DNA from: Stenotrophomonas maltophilia
GTDB lineage: Bacteria; Pseudomonadota; Gammaproteobacteria; Xanthomonadales; Xanthomonadaceae
Direction of reading: 5' to 3'
DNA: 64,000 bases
Assembly (NCBI RefSeq): GCF_001676385.1
Contig: NZ_LYVJ01000006.1
Coordinates: 62,001-126,000 of the forward strand
The first letter of the stretch is position 1, and every line of letters starts with the position of its first letter. Below, one piece after another: positions 1-8,382 of the stretch. A program made the translations under genes and the position numbers. The notes under the pieces are model-generated. The model was not told the origin of the DNA and did no database searches. It saw nothing but the letters and a program-made list of their open reading frames with translations.

Positions 1-18
1 GAACGGACGACTCCATTT

Positions 19-69
19 TACACCCGACAGTGTACTTTTGAAAAACAGGAAACTACACTGTGCAGTGTA
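19..69. promoter_or_regulatory. Two operator-like palindromes before the MBL hydrolase
   Basis: Positions 54-69 read TACACTG-TG-CAGTGTA, a perfect 7-2-7 palindrome. Positions 19-34 carry a weaker copy, TACAC then AGTGTA, 35 bases upstream. Paired TACAC...GTGTA sites are typical of TetR-family operators. No regulator is visible in the window, so it would lie off the left edge; this is inference. Confidence 0.5.
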
Positions 70-86
70 CTCAGCCGACGTCACCC

Positions 87-1163
87 ATGAAGCGCCTGCT
101 CCTCGTCCTCCTGCTTGGAATCCTCGCCGTGACCGCCTACACCTTCTGCAAGTCCTGGTCCCTCCCCGACTTCCCCGATTCGCCGCAGTACCGTGACGGC
201 AAGTTCCGCAACGCCCTGCCAAGGCCGGCGATGGGCCTGCGCGACGGCCTGGAGATCTGGTGGACGTTCCTGTTCAACAAGCCCAGGGACACCGTACCCA
301 CCCACCCCATCCCGGTGCAGCCACTGGACCGCGCCATGCTCGATGCCGCGCCCGACCGCAGCCTGTTCCGGCTCGGTCATTCCGCGGTCCTGTTGAAGCT
401 GCGGGGCCGGTACTGGCTGACCGACCCGGTGTTCTCCGAGCGCGCCTCGCCAGTGCAGTGGATGGGGCCCGCGCGCTTCCACGCGCCGCCGATCAGCATC
501 GATGAGCTGCCGCCGATTGCCGGCGTGATCCTCTCGCACAACCACTATGACCACCTCGACCACGCGGCGGTAATGCAACTGGCCGGCAAGACCGCGCGCT
601 TCATCGCTCCCCTCGGTGTAGGCGACCAGCTGATCGCGTGGGGGGTGGACGCGCGCAAGGTCGAACAGCTGGACTGGTGGCAATCCACCGAAGCGCACGG
701 GCTGCGCCTCACCGCCACCCCCGGCCAGCATTTCTCCGGCCGCGGCCTGGGCGACAGCGACCGCAGCCTGTGGGCCTCATGGGTGATCCAGGACGGCGAC
801 TTCCGCGTCTTCTTCAGCGGCGACAGCGGCTACTTCGACGGGTTCAAGGCCATCGGCGAGAAATTCGGCCCATTCGACCTGACCATGATCGAAACCGGTG
901 CCTACGACCCACGCTGGGCGTTCGTGCACATGCAGCCCGAACAGACCTTGCAGGCGCACCTGGACCTTCGCGGCAAATGGCTGCTGCCGATCCACAACGG
1001 CACCTTCGACCTGGCCCTGCACGCCTGGCAGCAGCCATTCGAGCGCATCACCGCACTGGCCGCCGCAAAGGGCATTCCGGTGGCCACGCCGGTGATGGGC
1101 GAAGCGCTGGACATGCAGGCACCACAGCCGGGCACGCGCTGGTGGGAGACGGTGGAGCGGTAA
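87..1163 (+). CDS. MBL-fold metallohydrolase (UlaG/NAPE-PLD-like)
   Basis: A 358-residue protein with an N-terminal hydrophobic segment (about residues 4-20), likely a signal anchor or signal peptide. The metallo-beta-lactamase metal motif SHNHYDHLDH is clear, followed by a second histidine region (TPGQHFSGRG), FFSGDSGYF (bridging aspartate) and a late PIHNGTFDLA histidine. This is the arrangement of the UlaG/NAPE-PLD branch, which hydrolyses phosphodiester or lactone bonds, so a phospholipid-directed hydrolase in the envelope is plausible. The ATG at 87 is preferred because an upstream GTG at 60 sits inside an operator-like palindrome. Substrate unknown. Confidence 0.8.
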   Translation: MKRLLLVLLLGILAVTAYTFCKSWSLPDFPDSPQYRDGKFRNALPRPAMGLRDGLEIWWTFLFNKPRDTVPTHPIPVQPLDRAMLDAAPDRSLFRLGHSAVLLKLRGRYWLTDPVFSERASPVQWMGPARFHAPPISIDELPPIAGVILSHNHYDHLDHAAVMQLAGKTARFIAPLGVGDQLIAWGVDARKVEQLDWWQSTEAHGLRLTATPGQHFSGRGLGDSDRSLWASWVIQDGDFRVFFSGDSGYFDGFKAIGEKFGPFDLTMIETGAYDPRWAFVHMQPEQTLQAHLDLRGKWLLPIHNGTFDLALHAWQQPFERITALAAAKGIPVATPVMGEALDMQAPQPGTRWWETVER

Positions 1164-1193
1164 CAGGGGGGCGCTTGACCTGCCGGAAACCAT

Positions 1194-1217
1194 GTAGAGC
1201 CGAGCCATGCTCGGCTG
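1194..1217. repeat. SMAG-type palindromic repeat, single copy
   Basis: GTAG followed by an AGCCGAGC-ATG-CTCGGCT hairpin, lying between the MBL gene stop and the next gene. It has the GTAG head and GCCGAGC stem of the Stenotrophomonas SMAG/REP family. Confidence 0.8.
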
Positions 1218-1312
1218 CGTCGACCACGGAAACGGTCTACGGCGCTGCAGTGCGTCATGTAACCGATTACATCCTTTGCTAGCGTAGCGCTCGCCCGATT
1301 CCGGCCGAACCT

Positions 1313-4300
1313 GTGAGGCAGTCCGTAATGACGTTGTGCGCCGAACGCTCCAAGGTCTCCCGCCCAGCTGCCCCATGGCGATCTGCCGCCGCCCTGCTGC
1401 TCGCCGCGCTGGCCGCCTCTGCACAGGCACAGACTCTCCCCCCGCGCAGCCAATGGCGGGCCAGCGCTTCCTCGCAGCAGGTGCCGGCGATGGCGATCGG
1501 GCACCTGATCGACGGCGACCCCAGGACCGTCACCGGCGGCGCGTTCAGCCCCGGCCACTGGTTCCAGATCGACCTGGGCGCGCCCGCCCTGCTGGCCGGC
1601 GCGCGCCTGACCTGGGATGTCTCCAACCCGGAAGGCTATTCGCTGCAGACCTCGCTGGATGGCACGCAGTGGCAGACCGCGTACACCATGGCCGATTCGC
1701 TAGGCGATGTGGAAACGCTGTACTTCGCACCACGCCACGCGCGCTACCTGCGGCTGGCCAGTCCCCAACGCACTTCCGACTGGGGCGTGTCGATCTTCGA
1801 AATGGAGCCGCTGGACAGCGCGCTGAGCGCACGCATCGACGGCCTGGATGCGGTGCAGTCGGCAGCGCTCTGGCAAGGAGGGAGCGCCGTTGCCATTCCG
1901 GCCACCAAGGACGGCACGCACACCCTTCAGATCACCCTGCCGCATGCACAGGCCAGTGCCGGCCTGGCCATCGACTGGGCCGATGGCGCGCGCGGACCCG
2001 CCCGACTGCTGGGGCAGAATGCCCAGGGCCACTGGCAGGAGGTCGCGCACGATGCGCAGGCGGCCGAGCACCGGCAGAGCTGGCTCGCCGCTGGCACCGC
2101 GCAATCACTGCGCGCCTTTCGGCTGAGCGTGGACGGCAGCGCACCGCAGGTGGCGCGCCTGCGCCTGCTTGGCCCGAAGGCGGTGATGACGCCGATGAGG
2201 CAGTACCAGATCGCCGCCAGCGGCGCGCAGCGCGCGTTGTTCCCGGCCTCGCTGCAGATGCAGCAGACCTACTGGACCGCTGTCGGCGTGCACGCGGGGC
2301 GGCAGAAATCGATCTTCGATGAGTACGGCAACCTTGAAGCGTTCAAGGGTGCGCCGCTGGTACAACCGATCTGGCGCAATGCCGACGGACACGCCGCGGG
2401 TGCCGCCGGGAAGCCGGTGCAGCATGCGCTGCGCGATGGCTGGAAACCCATGCCATCGGCCACCTGGGCACCACAGCCCGGCCTGGAACTGCGCAGCGAA
2501 GTATTCACCATCGAACGCGATGGCCAGCCGGTGAGCTTCCTGCGCCACCGGCTGCGCAATACCGGCAACGCCAGGATCGACGGCACGCTCAGCTTGGTCG
2601 TACGCCCCATGCAGATGAATCCGCCCTGGCAGAACGGTGGCCTGTCGCCGATCCGCGAGGTGGCCATCGAGGGCCAGGCGGTGCGCGTCAATCACCGCAC
2701 GCTGCTGCATTCGCTCACCTCGGTGGCCGCATCCGGCGCGGCGCCCTTCGGCACGGACGGTGCAACGGAAATCAGCGCGGCCGTTGCCGCTGGGCAGCTC
2801 CCGTCCACGCAGCAGGCGCGGGATGACCAGGGCCTTGCGGCCGCCGCGCTCAACTACCGCGTGTCGCTGGCACCGGGTGCCACCGATGCTGTCGTGGTCG
2901 CATTCCCGCTGGGCACCGCCGCCGCAGACGCCAATGGCGCGTTACCGGAGCCACCCACGCTTGACCTGGCCGGCCTGCCGCGCGATGCCAATGCAGCGTT
3001 CGATGCCCTGGCCGCGCAGGTGTCTGCGGACTGGCAGGCACGCCTGGGCCAGGTCGGCCTGCGCCTGCCCGATCCCTCGCTGGTCGACATGCTGCGCGCG
3101 CAGGCCGCCTACATGCTGATCAACCAGACCGGTCCGGCCATGCAGCCGGGTCCGCGCAACTACAACCGGTCCTTCATCCGCGATGGCATGGCCACCTCGG
3201 CGGTGCTGCTGCGCATGGGTGAAGCCCAGGTCGCGCGTGACTACCTGGCCTGGTACAGCGCGCACGGCGTGCATGCCAATGGCCTGGTTTCGCCGATTCT
3301 CAACGACGACGGCAGCGTCAATACCGGCTTCGGTTCGGACATCGAGTACGACAGCCAGGGGCAGTACGTCGCGCTGGTCGCCGATGTCGCACGCCTCGAT
3401 GGCGGGCCGGAGTCCGTGCGCGCCTACCTGCCCAAGGTGAAGGCCGCGCTGCGCTTCCTGCAGCAACTTCGCGAACGCACGCTGGTACCCGGCTACAAGG
3501 CCGACCAACCGGCGCCGGAGCGGTTCGCCGGCATCCTTGCGCCATCGATCAGCCACGAGGGCTATCCGTCGCCCACCCATAGCTACTGGGACGACTACTG
3601 GGGGCTGAAAGGCTGGCACGACGGCGCCTGGCTGGCCGAGTCCCTGGGGGACCACGAAACTGCGGCGTGGGCACGCGCGCAGTACAGGGCGCTGTACGAC
3701 GCGCTGCATGCTTCGATCCGGGCGACGATGGCGTGGAAGGGCATCGACTTCATCCCGTCGTCGGCCGATCTTGGCGATGGTGATCCGACCGGCGTGTCCA
3801 TCGCATTGGACCCCACCGGCGCGCAGAGCGTGCTGCCCGAACAGGCGCTGCGCACCACGTTCGCCCGTTACCTGGAAGACGTGCGCAAGCGCAGCCAGCC
3901 CGGTGCGCTGTACGCCTACACGCCCTATGAGATCCGCAACGTGCTGAGCTATGTGCATCTGGGCCAGCCGGCAGTGGCCGATGAGCTGCTGCAGGGCCTG
4001 CTGCGCGATCGCCGGCCGCTGCAATGGCAGGTACTGGCCGAGGTCGTGCATTCGCGCCTGCGCTTCCCACGCTACCTGGGCGACATGCCGCACACCTGGA
4101 TCGGCGCCGAGTACGGCCGCACGCTGTTCGGCATGCTGATGCGCGAGGACGATGACGCATTGTCGCTGCTGCCGGGCACGCCCCCTGCATGGGTTGCGGG
4201 TGACGGCCTGGCCGTGGAGCGGCTGCCGACGGCCTTTGGCACGTTGCAGATGCAGGCTCGGCAGCATGATGGGGTGCTGACGGTTGCGCTGGGCGAAGGC

Positions 4301-4447
4301 CTGCGCAGCAGCACGGCGCTGAAGGTCTGGTGGCCGGATCGCACCAAGCCGAAGGCGGTGCGCGTCGACGGGCGCCCGATCACCACGTTCGATGCCGAGG
4401 GAGTGCGGCTGGCGAAGCCGTTCCGCACGCTTGAGGCCCGTTGGTGA
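1313..4447 (+). CDS. Secreted discoidin-domain protein with glycosidase-like barrel
   Basis: Large exported protein (1044 residues). An Ala/Leu-rich signal peptide ends near ASAQAQ (about residue 40). Next comes an F5/8 type C (discoidin) carbohydrate-binding domain at about residues 42-150 (HLIDGDPRT, GHWFQIDLG, WGVSIFEME). The C-terminal half, from about residue 590, resembles an (alpha/alpha)6 six-hairpin glycosidase, as in glycogen debranching or trehalase-like enzymes (NRSFIRDGMATSAVLLRMGE, YWDDYWGLKGWHDGAW). Likely a periplasmic or secreted glycoside hydrolase; substrate unknown. Start is GTG at 1313 or ATG at 1328; the signal peptide is kept either way. Confidence 0.7.
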   Translation: MRQSVMTLCAERSKVSRPAAPWRSAAALLLAALAASAQAQTLPPRSQWRASASSQQVPAMAIGHLIDGDPRTVTGGAFSPGHWFQIDLGAPALLAGARLTWDVSNPEGYSLQTSLDGTQWQTAYTMADSLGDVETLYFAPRHARYLRLASPQRTSDWGVSIFEMEPLDSALSARIDGLDAVQSAALWQGGSAVAIPATKDGTHTLQITLPHAQASAGLAIDWADGARGPARLLGQNAQGHWQEVAHDAQAAEHRQSWLAAGTAQSLRAFRLSVDGSAPQVARLRLLGPKAVMTPMRQYQIAASGAQRALFPASLQMQQTYWTAVGVHAGRQKSIFDEYGNLEAFKGAPLVQPIWRNADGHAAGAAGKPVQHALRDGWKPMPSATWAPQPGLELRSEVFTIERDGQPVSFLRHRLRNTGNARIDGTLSLVVRPMQMNPPWQNGGLSPIREVAIEGQAVRVNHRTLLHSLTSVAASGAAPFGTDGATEISAAVAAGQLPSTQQARDDQGLAAAALNYRVSLAPGATDAVVVAFPLGTAAADANGALPEPPTLDLAGLPRDANAAFDALAAQVSADWQARLGQVGLRLPDPSLVDMLRAQAAYMLINQTGPAMQPGPRNYNRSFIRDGMATSAVLLRMGEAQVARDYLAWYSAHGVHANGLVSPILNDDGSVNTGFGSDIEYDSQGQYVALVADVARLDGGPESVRAYLPKVKAALRFLQQLRERTLVPGYKADQPAPERFAGILAPSISHEGYPSPTHSYWDDYWGLKGWHDGAWLAESLGDHETAAWARAQYRALYDALHASIRATMAWKGIDFIPSSADLGDGDPTGVSIALDPTGAQSVLPEQALRTTFARYLEDVRKRSQPGALYAYTPYEIRNVLSYVHLGQPAVADELLQGLLRDRRPLQWQVLAEVVHSRLRFPRYLGDMPHTWIGAEYGRTLFGMLMREDDDALSLLPGTPPAWVAGDGLAVERLPTAFGTLQMQARQHDGVLTVALGEGLRSSTALKVWWPDRTKPKAVRVDGRPITTFDAEGVRLAKPFRTLEARW

Positions 4448-4643
4448 ACGGCGCCGCGCCCGGCTCGGCTCTGCGGCCGCAGGTCCCGCGTCAGCATGCC
4501 GGCAAGCCCGGCAGGTGGGTCTGCGGCGTCCTCGGCCGCGTTCCAGTGCGCCTCTCCGCATGACCCACCCCTGAACCGGCACCCCGCACACGCGGGCAAT
4601 GCAGGCCGTGCGTGACGTGCAACCGGCATCATTGAAGGCACCC

Positions 4644-5141
4644 ATGCCATGGCCTGAAACCGTACCTCCCTGCATGCCCGTATCTGCTTGTCCCCCATCG
4701 GACGCACGCCCGTCACCGGCGAGCCTGTTCGAGATCATCATCGTGCGCGCGGGCACTGAACTGTTCGCCGTCGACGTCCAGGCGGCCGTGGAAATCCGCG
4801 GCCCGGAGACGTTCGGCCACCCGGATCATCGCGGCGGGCCGACCGTGGAGATACGCGGGCAGCCCCTGCGGGTGGCCGACCTGCGCAGGATGAGCGGCCA
4901 ACCGGCATTCGATGGCGGCAGCCCGGCCATGCTCTTGATCAACGCCGGTACCACTCCCCTGGCGCTGGCTGTGGATGAGGTGCTGGAGATCGAGACCCCC
5001 GGCCCGGACCCGGACACGCCCGAGCCTGCAACGGGTCGCCCGTTCGACTTCTGCAACGGGCGCGTATGGCTCGGTCCGGCTCGATCCGCCGCGCTGATCA
5101 AACCGGACGCACTGCTGGCTGCACTCGCACTGCAGTCCTGA
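4644..5141 (+). CDS. CheW-like domain protein
   Basis: About 165 residues. After a short proline-rich leader there is a CheW-type fold: an IIIVRAGTELFAVDV strand pair, VEIRGQPLRVADLRR (the RG...DLR signature of CheW), then LALAVDEVLEIE. CheW-like proteins couple chemoreceptors to CheA kinases. This copy stands alone, with no che genes nearby, so it may be an orphan adaptor or a diverged regulator. The ATG at 4644 is chosen because GAAGG lies just upstream; an in-frame ATG at 4599 is possible. Confidence 0.6.
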   Translation: MPWPETVPPCMPVSACPPSDARPSPASLFEIIIVRAGTELFAVDVQAAVEIRGPETFGHPDHRGGPTVEIRGQPLRVADLRRMSGQPAFDGGSPAMLLINAGTTPLALAVDEVLEIETPGPDPDTPEPATGRPFDFCNGRVWLGPARSAALIKPDALLAALALQS

Positions 5142-5152
5142 CAGGCGTCGCC

Positions 5153-5653
5153 TCAGGCGCGCCGGGTCCGCACGCTGGACCGGATCCGCCAGCACTGCGC
5201 GGCGAACCCGATCACGAAGATCACCAGGCCGCCCAGCAGCGTCTGCAGCACCACCGGTGCCATCGGCGCCGCAGCGATCGGGTGCGCCACCGGCAAGCGG
5301 GTCAGCGTTTCGTTGACGGCCGGTACCAGCGACAGCAGGAAGCTGAAGGACAACGCGAAGGTCGACAGATAGCGCGATGCACGGCCCAGCCAGCGCAGCC
5401 GAGCGACCAGCACGCCGCCGAACGCCACCAGCAGCACGATGACCCCGAACGCGTGGCCCGGATTGAGCCCGCCCGTACTGGATACCGTGAACGAGGTCGC
5501 CACCGACATCACCAGGCCCCATAGATAAAGCTTGCCCGAGCCGGTGGCAGGATCGATCGCGCGGTGGCGGATGAAACCGTACAGGCCGGCAAGAACCGGG
5601 ACCAGACTTACCGCCGTATGGATTACGCCGAGGGCTGAGAGAGGATGCGCCAT
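5153..5653 (-). CDS. Small four-helix membrane protein under TetR control
   Basis: 166 residues with four predicted membrane segments: LGVIHTAVSLVPVLAGLYGF, a LWGLVMSVATSF region, AFGVIVLLVAFGGVLVA, and a last pair including LGGLVIFVIGFAAQ. No enzyme motif was recognised. It starts at the ATG at 5653, 24 bases after a CCTACTAGTAGG palindrome shared with the promoter of the TetR gene immediately upstream, so it is probably the regulator's direct target. The reading frame stays open further upstream, but that would place the operator inside the gene. Function unknown. Confidence 0.65.
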   Translation of the reverse strand: MAHPLSALGVIHTAVSLVPVLAGLYGFIRHRAIDPATGSGKLYLWGLVMSVATSFTVSSTGGLNPGHAFGVIVLLVAFGGVLVARLRWLGRASRYLSTFALSFSFLLSLVPAVNETLTRLPVAHPIAAAPMAPVVLQTLLGGLVIFVIGFAAQCWRIRSSVRTRRA

Positions 5654-5677
5654 GGGGAAACTCCGTTTGAGGTATAA

Positions 5678-5691
5678 ACCTACTAGTAGGT
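5678..5691. promoter_or_regulatory. TetR operator copy 1
   Basis: ACCTACTAGTAGGT, a perfect 14-bp palindrome just before the membrane-protein start. The same core occurs in front of the TetR gene at 6337-6358. Confidence 0.8.
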
Positions 5692-5745
5692 AGGCGATGA
5701 GGACAAAAACAAGGCCCGCGTTGCCGCAGGCCACCACGCAACACA

Positions 5746-6333
5746 TCAGGCCGTAGCACTTACCCGCGCGATCGCCAGCCGCGCCAGCGCCGCGAACATC
5801 GCCCCATCACCGAACCCGCGCGCCGCCAGCATCGCGCCGTGTACGGATGACATGAACGCCCTGGCCTCGTCCGTCGCTGGGCCCTGCAGCTTCAACTGGC
5901 CCTGGGCAGCCCCTTTCTCAAGCGTGACGGTCAACCAGCCGCTCAGGTCCTCGAAATGCCCGCGCACTTCCCGCGCGATGTCGGCTGGGATCATCGGTGC
6001 CTCCGCTGCCAGCATGGCGCAGATGCAGAACGACGATGTACCGCCCGTGATGCAGGCCGACCAGTAGTCAACATAGGCGTTGAGTGCCTTCAGCGGATCG
6101 CCCAGCTGGCGATCCAGCAACGCCAGGCCCTCGCGCGCCTCGGCCCGATACAGCTCCACCACCGTGCGCACCAGGTCCGTCTTGCTGGGGAAATGGTGAT
6201 GGATACTGGCCTTGCTGATGTTCACCCGCGCCGAGATATCGGCATAGCTGAAACCGTTGTAGCCGCCGGCTTCCAGCAGCGAACGGGCGTGGACCAGGAT
6301 TTCCTGGGCCTTGGGCGAGAGTGACTCTTTCAT
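5746..6333 (-). CDS. TetR/AcrR family transcriptional regulator
   Basis: 195 residues. The N-terminal TetR helix-turn-helix is clear (about residues 8-55: ILVHARSLLEAGGYNGFSY, ISARVNISKASIHHHFPSK). The C-terminal ligand-binding region is variable, with VDYWSACITGGTSSFCICAM in the middle, as in TetR_C domains of YcdC/AefR-like proteins. It lies just upstream of the membrane protein on the same strand, and both are preceded by the same CCTACTAGTAGG palindrome. It most likely represses itself and the membrane protein. The inducer is unknown. Confidence 0.88.
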   Translation of the reverse strand: MKESLSPKAQEILVHARSLLEAGGYNGFSYADISARVNISKASIHHHFPSKTDLVRTVVELYRAEAREGLALLDRQLGDPLKALNAYVDYWSACITGGTSSFCICAMLAAEAPMIPADIAREVRGHFEDLSGWLTVTLEKGAAQGQLKLQGPATDEARAFMSSVHGAMLAARGFGDGAMFAALARLAIARVSATA

Positions 6334-6336
6334 GTC

Positions 6337-6358
6337 GTCAACCTACTAGTAGGTTGAC
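6337..6358. promoter_or_regulatory. TetR operator copy 2 (22-bp perfect palindrome)
   Basis: GTCAACCTACT followed by AGTAGGTTGAC, a perfect 22-bp palindrome ending 4 bases before the TetR start codon at 6333. The 14-bp core equals the copy before the neighbouring membrane-protein gene. Confidence 0.85.
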
Positions 6359-6396
6359 GCTCTGTCAACTGCCTGCTGCTGGGTCAGTAGCACGTG

Positions 6397-6419
6397 GTAG
6401 CGCCGGCCATTGGCCGGCA
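6397..6419. repeat. SMAG-type palindromic repeat
   Basis: GTAG head followed by a GCCGGCC-ATT-GGCCGGC hairpin, lying between the TetR promoter and the AraC gene's 3' end. Confidence 0.7.
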
Positions 6420-6429
6420 TGCTGGCATG

Positions 6430-7380
6430 TCAGTGTGAAGACACGTACAGCGCATCCGCTGGCGGGGGTGGCAGCGCGAAACTGCGCCGCATCCGCGCGA
6501 CCTCGGCCGCCGGTGGCAACGCGAACAGGCGCTTGAACTCACGGTTGAACTGGGACGGGCTGGCGTACCCCACCGCCAGCGATGCCGCTTCGGCGGTCAT
6601 CCCCTGCCGCAACATCAGCAGCCGTGCCTGGTGCAGGCGGGTCGACTTGACGTACTGCATCGGCGACGTGCCGGTAATCGCGCGAAAGTGGTCGTGGAAG
6701 GTCGCCACACTCATGCCCGCTTCGCTGGCCAGTTGCCCCACGTCCAGGGCAGTGGCATATCCCGCATGGATTGTCCGCAGCACACGGCCGATGCTGCCGA
6801 AGCGCCCACGCATGGCCAGTGCCTCGCGCATTGCGCCGCCCTGTGCACCGGTCAGCACGCGGAAGTACAACTCGCGCACCAGCGCCGGACCCAGCACGGC
6901 AGCGTCCAGCGGTTCAGCCAGTGCCTCCAGCAGGCGCAGCACCGTGGCCTGCATCGGCGCCTGCATCGGGCTGGACATCATGCTCTGCGCCGGTGCCTGC
7001 GAGGGACCCACCGTTTCGCCCAGCTCGATCAGCAGATCCGCTGCCAGCTGCAGATCCAGGTGCAGGTAGATCGCCAGCAGCGGCGCCTCCGCCGATGCAT
7101 CGGTTTCCATCGTGAACGGCACCGGCACCGACACTGCCAGATAGTGCTGCGCGTCGTACTGATAGACCTGCCCGCCCAGATAGCCCCGCTTCACGCCCTG
7201 GCAGACGATCACGATACCGGGGTCGTACAACACCGGCGTACGCGCCAGTGGCCGGTCGGATCGCAGCAACCGTACCCCCGGCAAGGCCGTGAGCGTGTAG
7301 CCCTCCTCCGCCGCCAATGCCTGCAGCAGGCAGACCATGCGTGCCTGCACCTGCCGTTGCAGGGAATCGACTACCGGCAC
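6430..7380 (-). CDS. AraC family transcriptional regulator
   Basis: Up to 316 residues. The N-terminal half is a cupin-like sensing domain (ARTPVLYDPGIVIVCQGVKRGYLGG, then YLAVSVPVPF), typical of the AraC_N type. The C-terminal 100 residues hold the double helix-turn-helix (LASEAGMSVATFHDHFRAIT; AASLAVGYASPSQFNREFKR). It is divergent from an SDR gene with about 100 bases between, the usual arrangement when the regulator controls the neighbour. The GTG at 7380 gives the longest form; the ATG at 7338 is an alternative that keeps both domains. Confidence 0.88.
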   Translation of the reverse strand: MPVVDSLQRQVQARMVCLLQALAAEEGYTLTALPGVRLLRSDRPLARTPVLYDPGIVIVCQGVKRGYLGGQVYQYDAQHYLAVSVPVPFTMETDASAEAPLLAIYLHLDLQLAADLLIELGETVGPSQAPAQSMMSSPMQAPMQATVLRLLEALAEPLDAAVLGPALVRELYFRVLTGAQGGAMREALAMRGRFGSIGRVLRTIHAGYATALDVGQLASEAGMSVATFHDHFRAITGTSPMQYVKSTRLHQARLLMLRQGMTAEAASLAVGYASPSQFNREFKRLFALPPAAEVARMRRSFALPPPPADALYVSSH

Positions 7381-7482
7381 AAGCGCTCCAGAGGAATAGG
7401 CAAGAATGGCCGAATCCTAGGCCTGTGGAGCGGGTGGTTCAACACCTATCGTGCAAGCCCCACCCATCACGAACGCCCCGTC

Positions 7483-8322
7483 ATGACCCCTTCCCGCCTT
7501 CTCCTCATCACCGGCGTCAGCAGCGGCTTCGGCCGCGCCCTTGCCCAGCAGGCACTACTGGCCGGCCATCGCGTGGTCGGCACGGTACGCAACGAAACCG
7601 ACCGCCAGGCGTTCGAAACGCTGGCTCCCGGACAGGCGTCCGGCCGCCTGCTGGACGTAACCGATACCGCCGCCATCAATGCGCTCGTCGCCGATATCGA
7701 AGCGAACATCGGCAGCATCGACGTGCTGGTCAACAACGCTGGCTACGGCCACGAAGGCATCCTCGAGGAATCCACGCTCGCCGAGCTGCGGCAGCAATTC
7801 GAAGTGAACGTGTTCGGTCCGGCCGCGCTGATCAAAGCGGTACTGCCGCACATGCGCGCGCGGTGCCGCGGCCACATCCTCAACATCACGTCCATGGGTG
7901 GCTTCATCACGATGCCGGGCATTGCCTGGTACTGCGGCAGCAAGTTCGCGCTGGAGGGCATCAGTGAAGTGCTTGGCAAGGAAGTGACGCCGTTTGGTAT
8001 CCACGTCACGGCCGTCGCACCGGGATCATTCCGCACCGACTGGGCAGGCCGCTCGATGGCGCGGGCGCCGCGCAGCATTGAAGACTACGACGCGCTGTTC
8101 GATCCCATCCGCAGCGCGCGCGAGGCGAAGAGTGGCCACCAGCCCGGTGATCCGGTAAAGGCAGCGCAGGCCATGCTGAAGGTCATCGACAGCGACGCAC
8201 CGCCCAGCCATCTGCTGCTGGGCAGCGATGCACTGCAGCTGGTGCGGGCGAAACTGGCGTCGATGACCGGCAGCATCGACGCCTGGGAACACCTCAGCCG
8301 CTCGACCGACGGTGCCGCCTGA
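7483..8322 (+). CDS. SDR family oxidoreductase
   Basis: 279 residues, classical short-chain dehydrogenase. The NAD(P)-binding TGVSSGFG motif is at residues 10-17, followed by the NNAG loop (VLVNNAGYG) and catalytic Ser/Tyr-Lys (ITSMGG, YCGSKFALEG). The sequence AVAPGSFRTDWAGRSM follows the catalytic pair. Probably an NADP-dependent carbonyl reductase. The reading frame runs open far upstream through the divergent AraC gene, but the ATG at 7483 begins directly at the Rossmann strand. Its substrate is likely linked to the signal sensed by the AraC protein. Confidence 0.88.
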   Translation: MTPSRLLLITGVSSGFGRALAQQALLAGHRVVGTVRNETDRQAFETLAPGQASGRLLDVTDTAAINALVADIEANIGSIDVLVNNAGYGHEGILEESTLAELRQQFEVNVFGPAALIKAVLPHMRARCRGHILNITSMGGFITMPGIAWYCGSKFALEGISEVLGKEVTPFGIHVTAVAPGSFRTDWAGRSMARAPRSIEDYDALFDPIRSAREAKSGHQPGDPVKAAQAMLKVIDSDAPPSHLLLGSDALQLVRAKLASMTGSIDAWEHLSRSTDGAA

Positions 8323-8343
8323 GGTCAATGGGCCGGAGGTGCG

Positions 8344-8366
8344 GTAGCGCCGGGCATGGCCCGGCA
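8344..8366. repeat. SMAG-type palindromic repeat
   Basis: GTAG head and a GCCGGGC-ATG-GCCCGGC hairpin between the convergent SDR and oleate hydratase genes. It may help terminate both transcripts. Confidence 0.7.
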
Positions 8367-8382
8367 CTGCACACGCCTCCGC

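Noticed and set aside
2942..4756. A 604-residue minus-strand frame across the discoidin gene
   Set aside because: Arg/His/Gln-rich antisense frame with no domain; the opposite-strand gene is clear.
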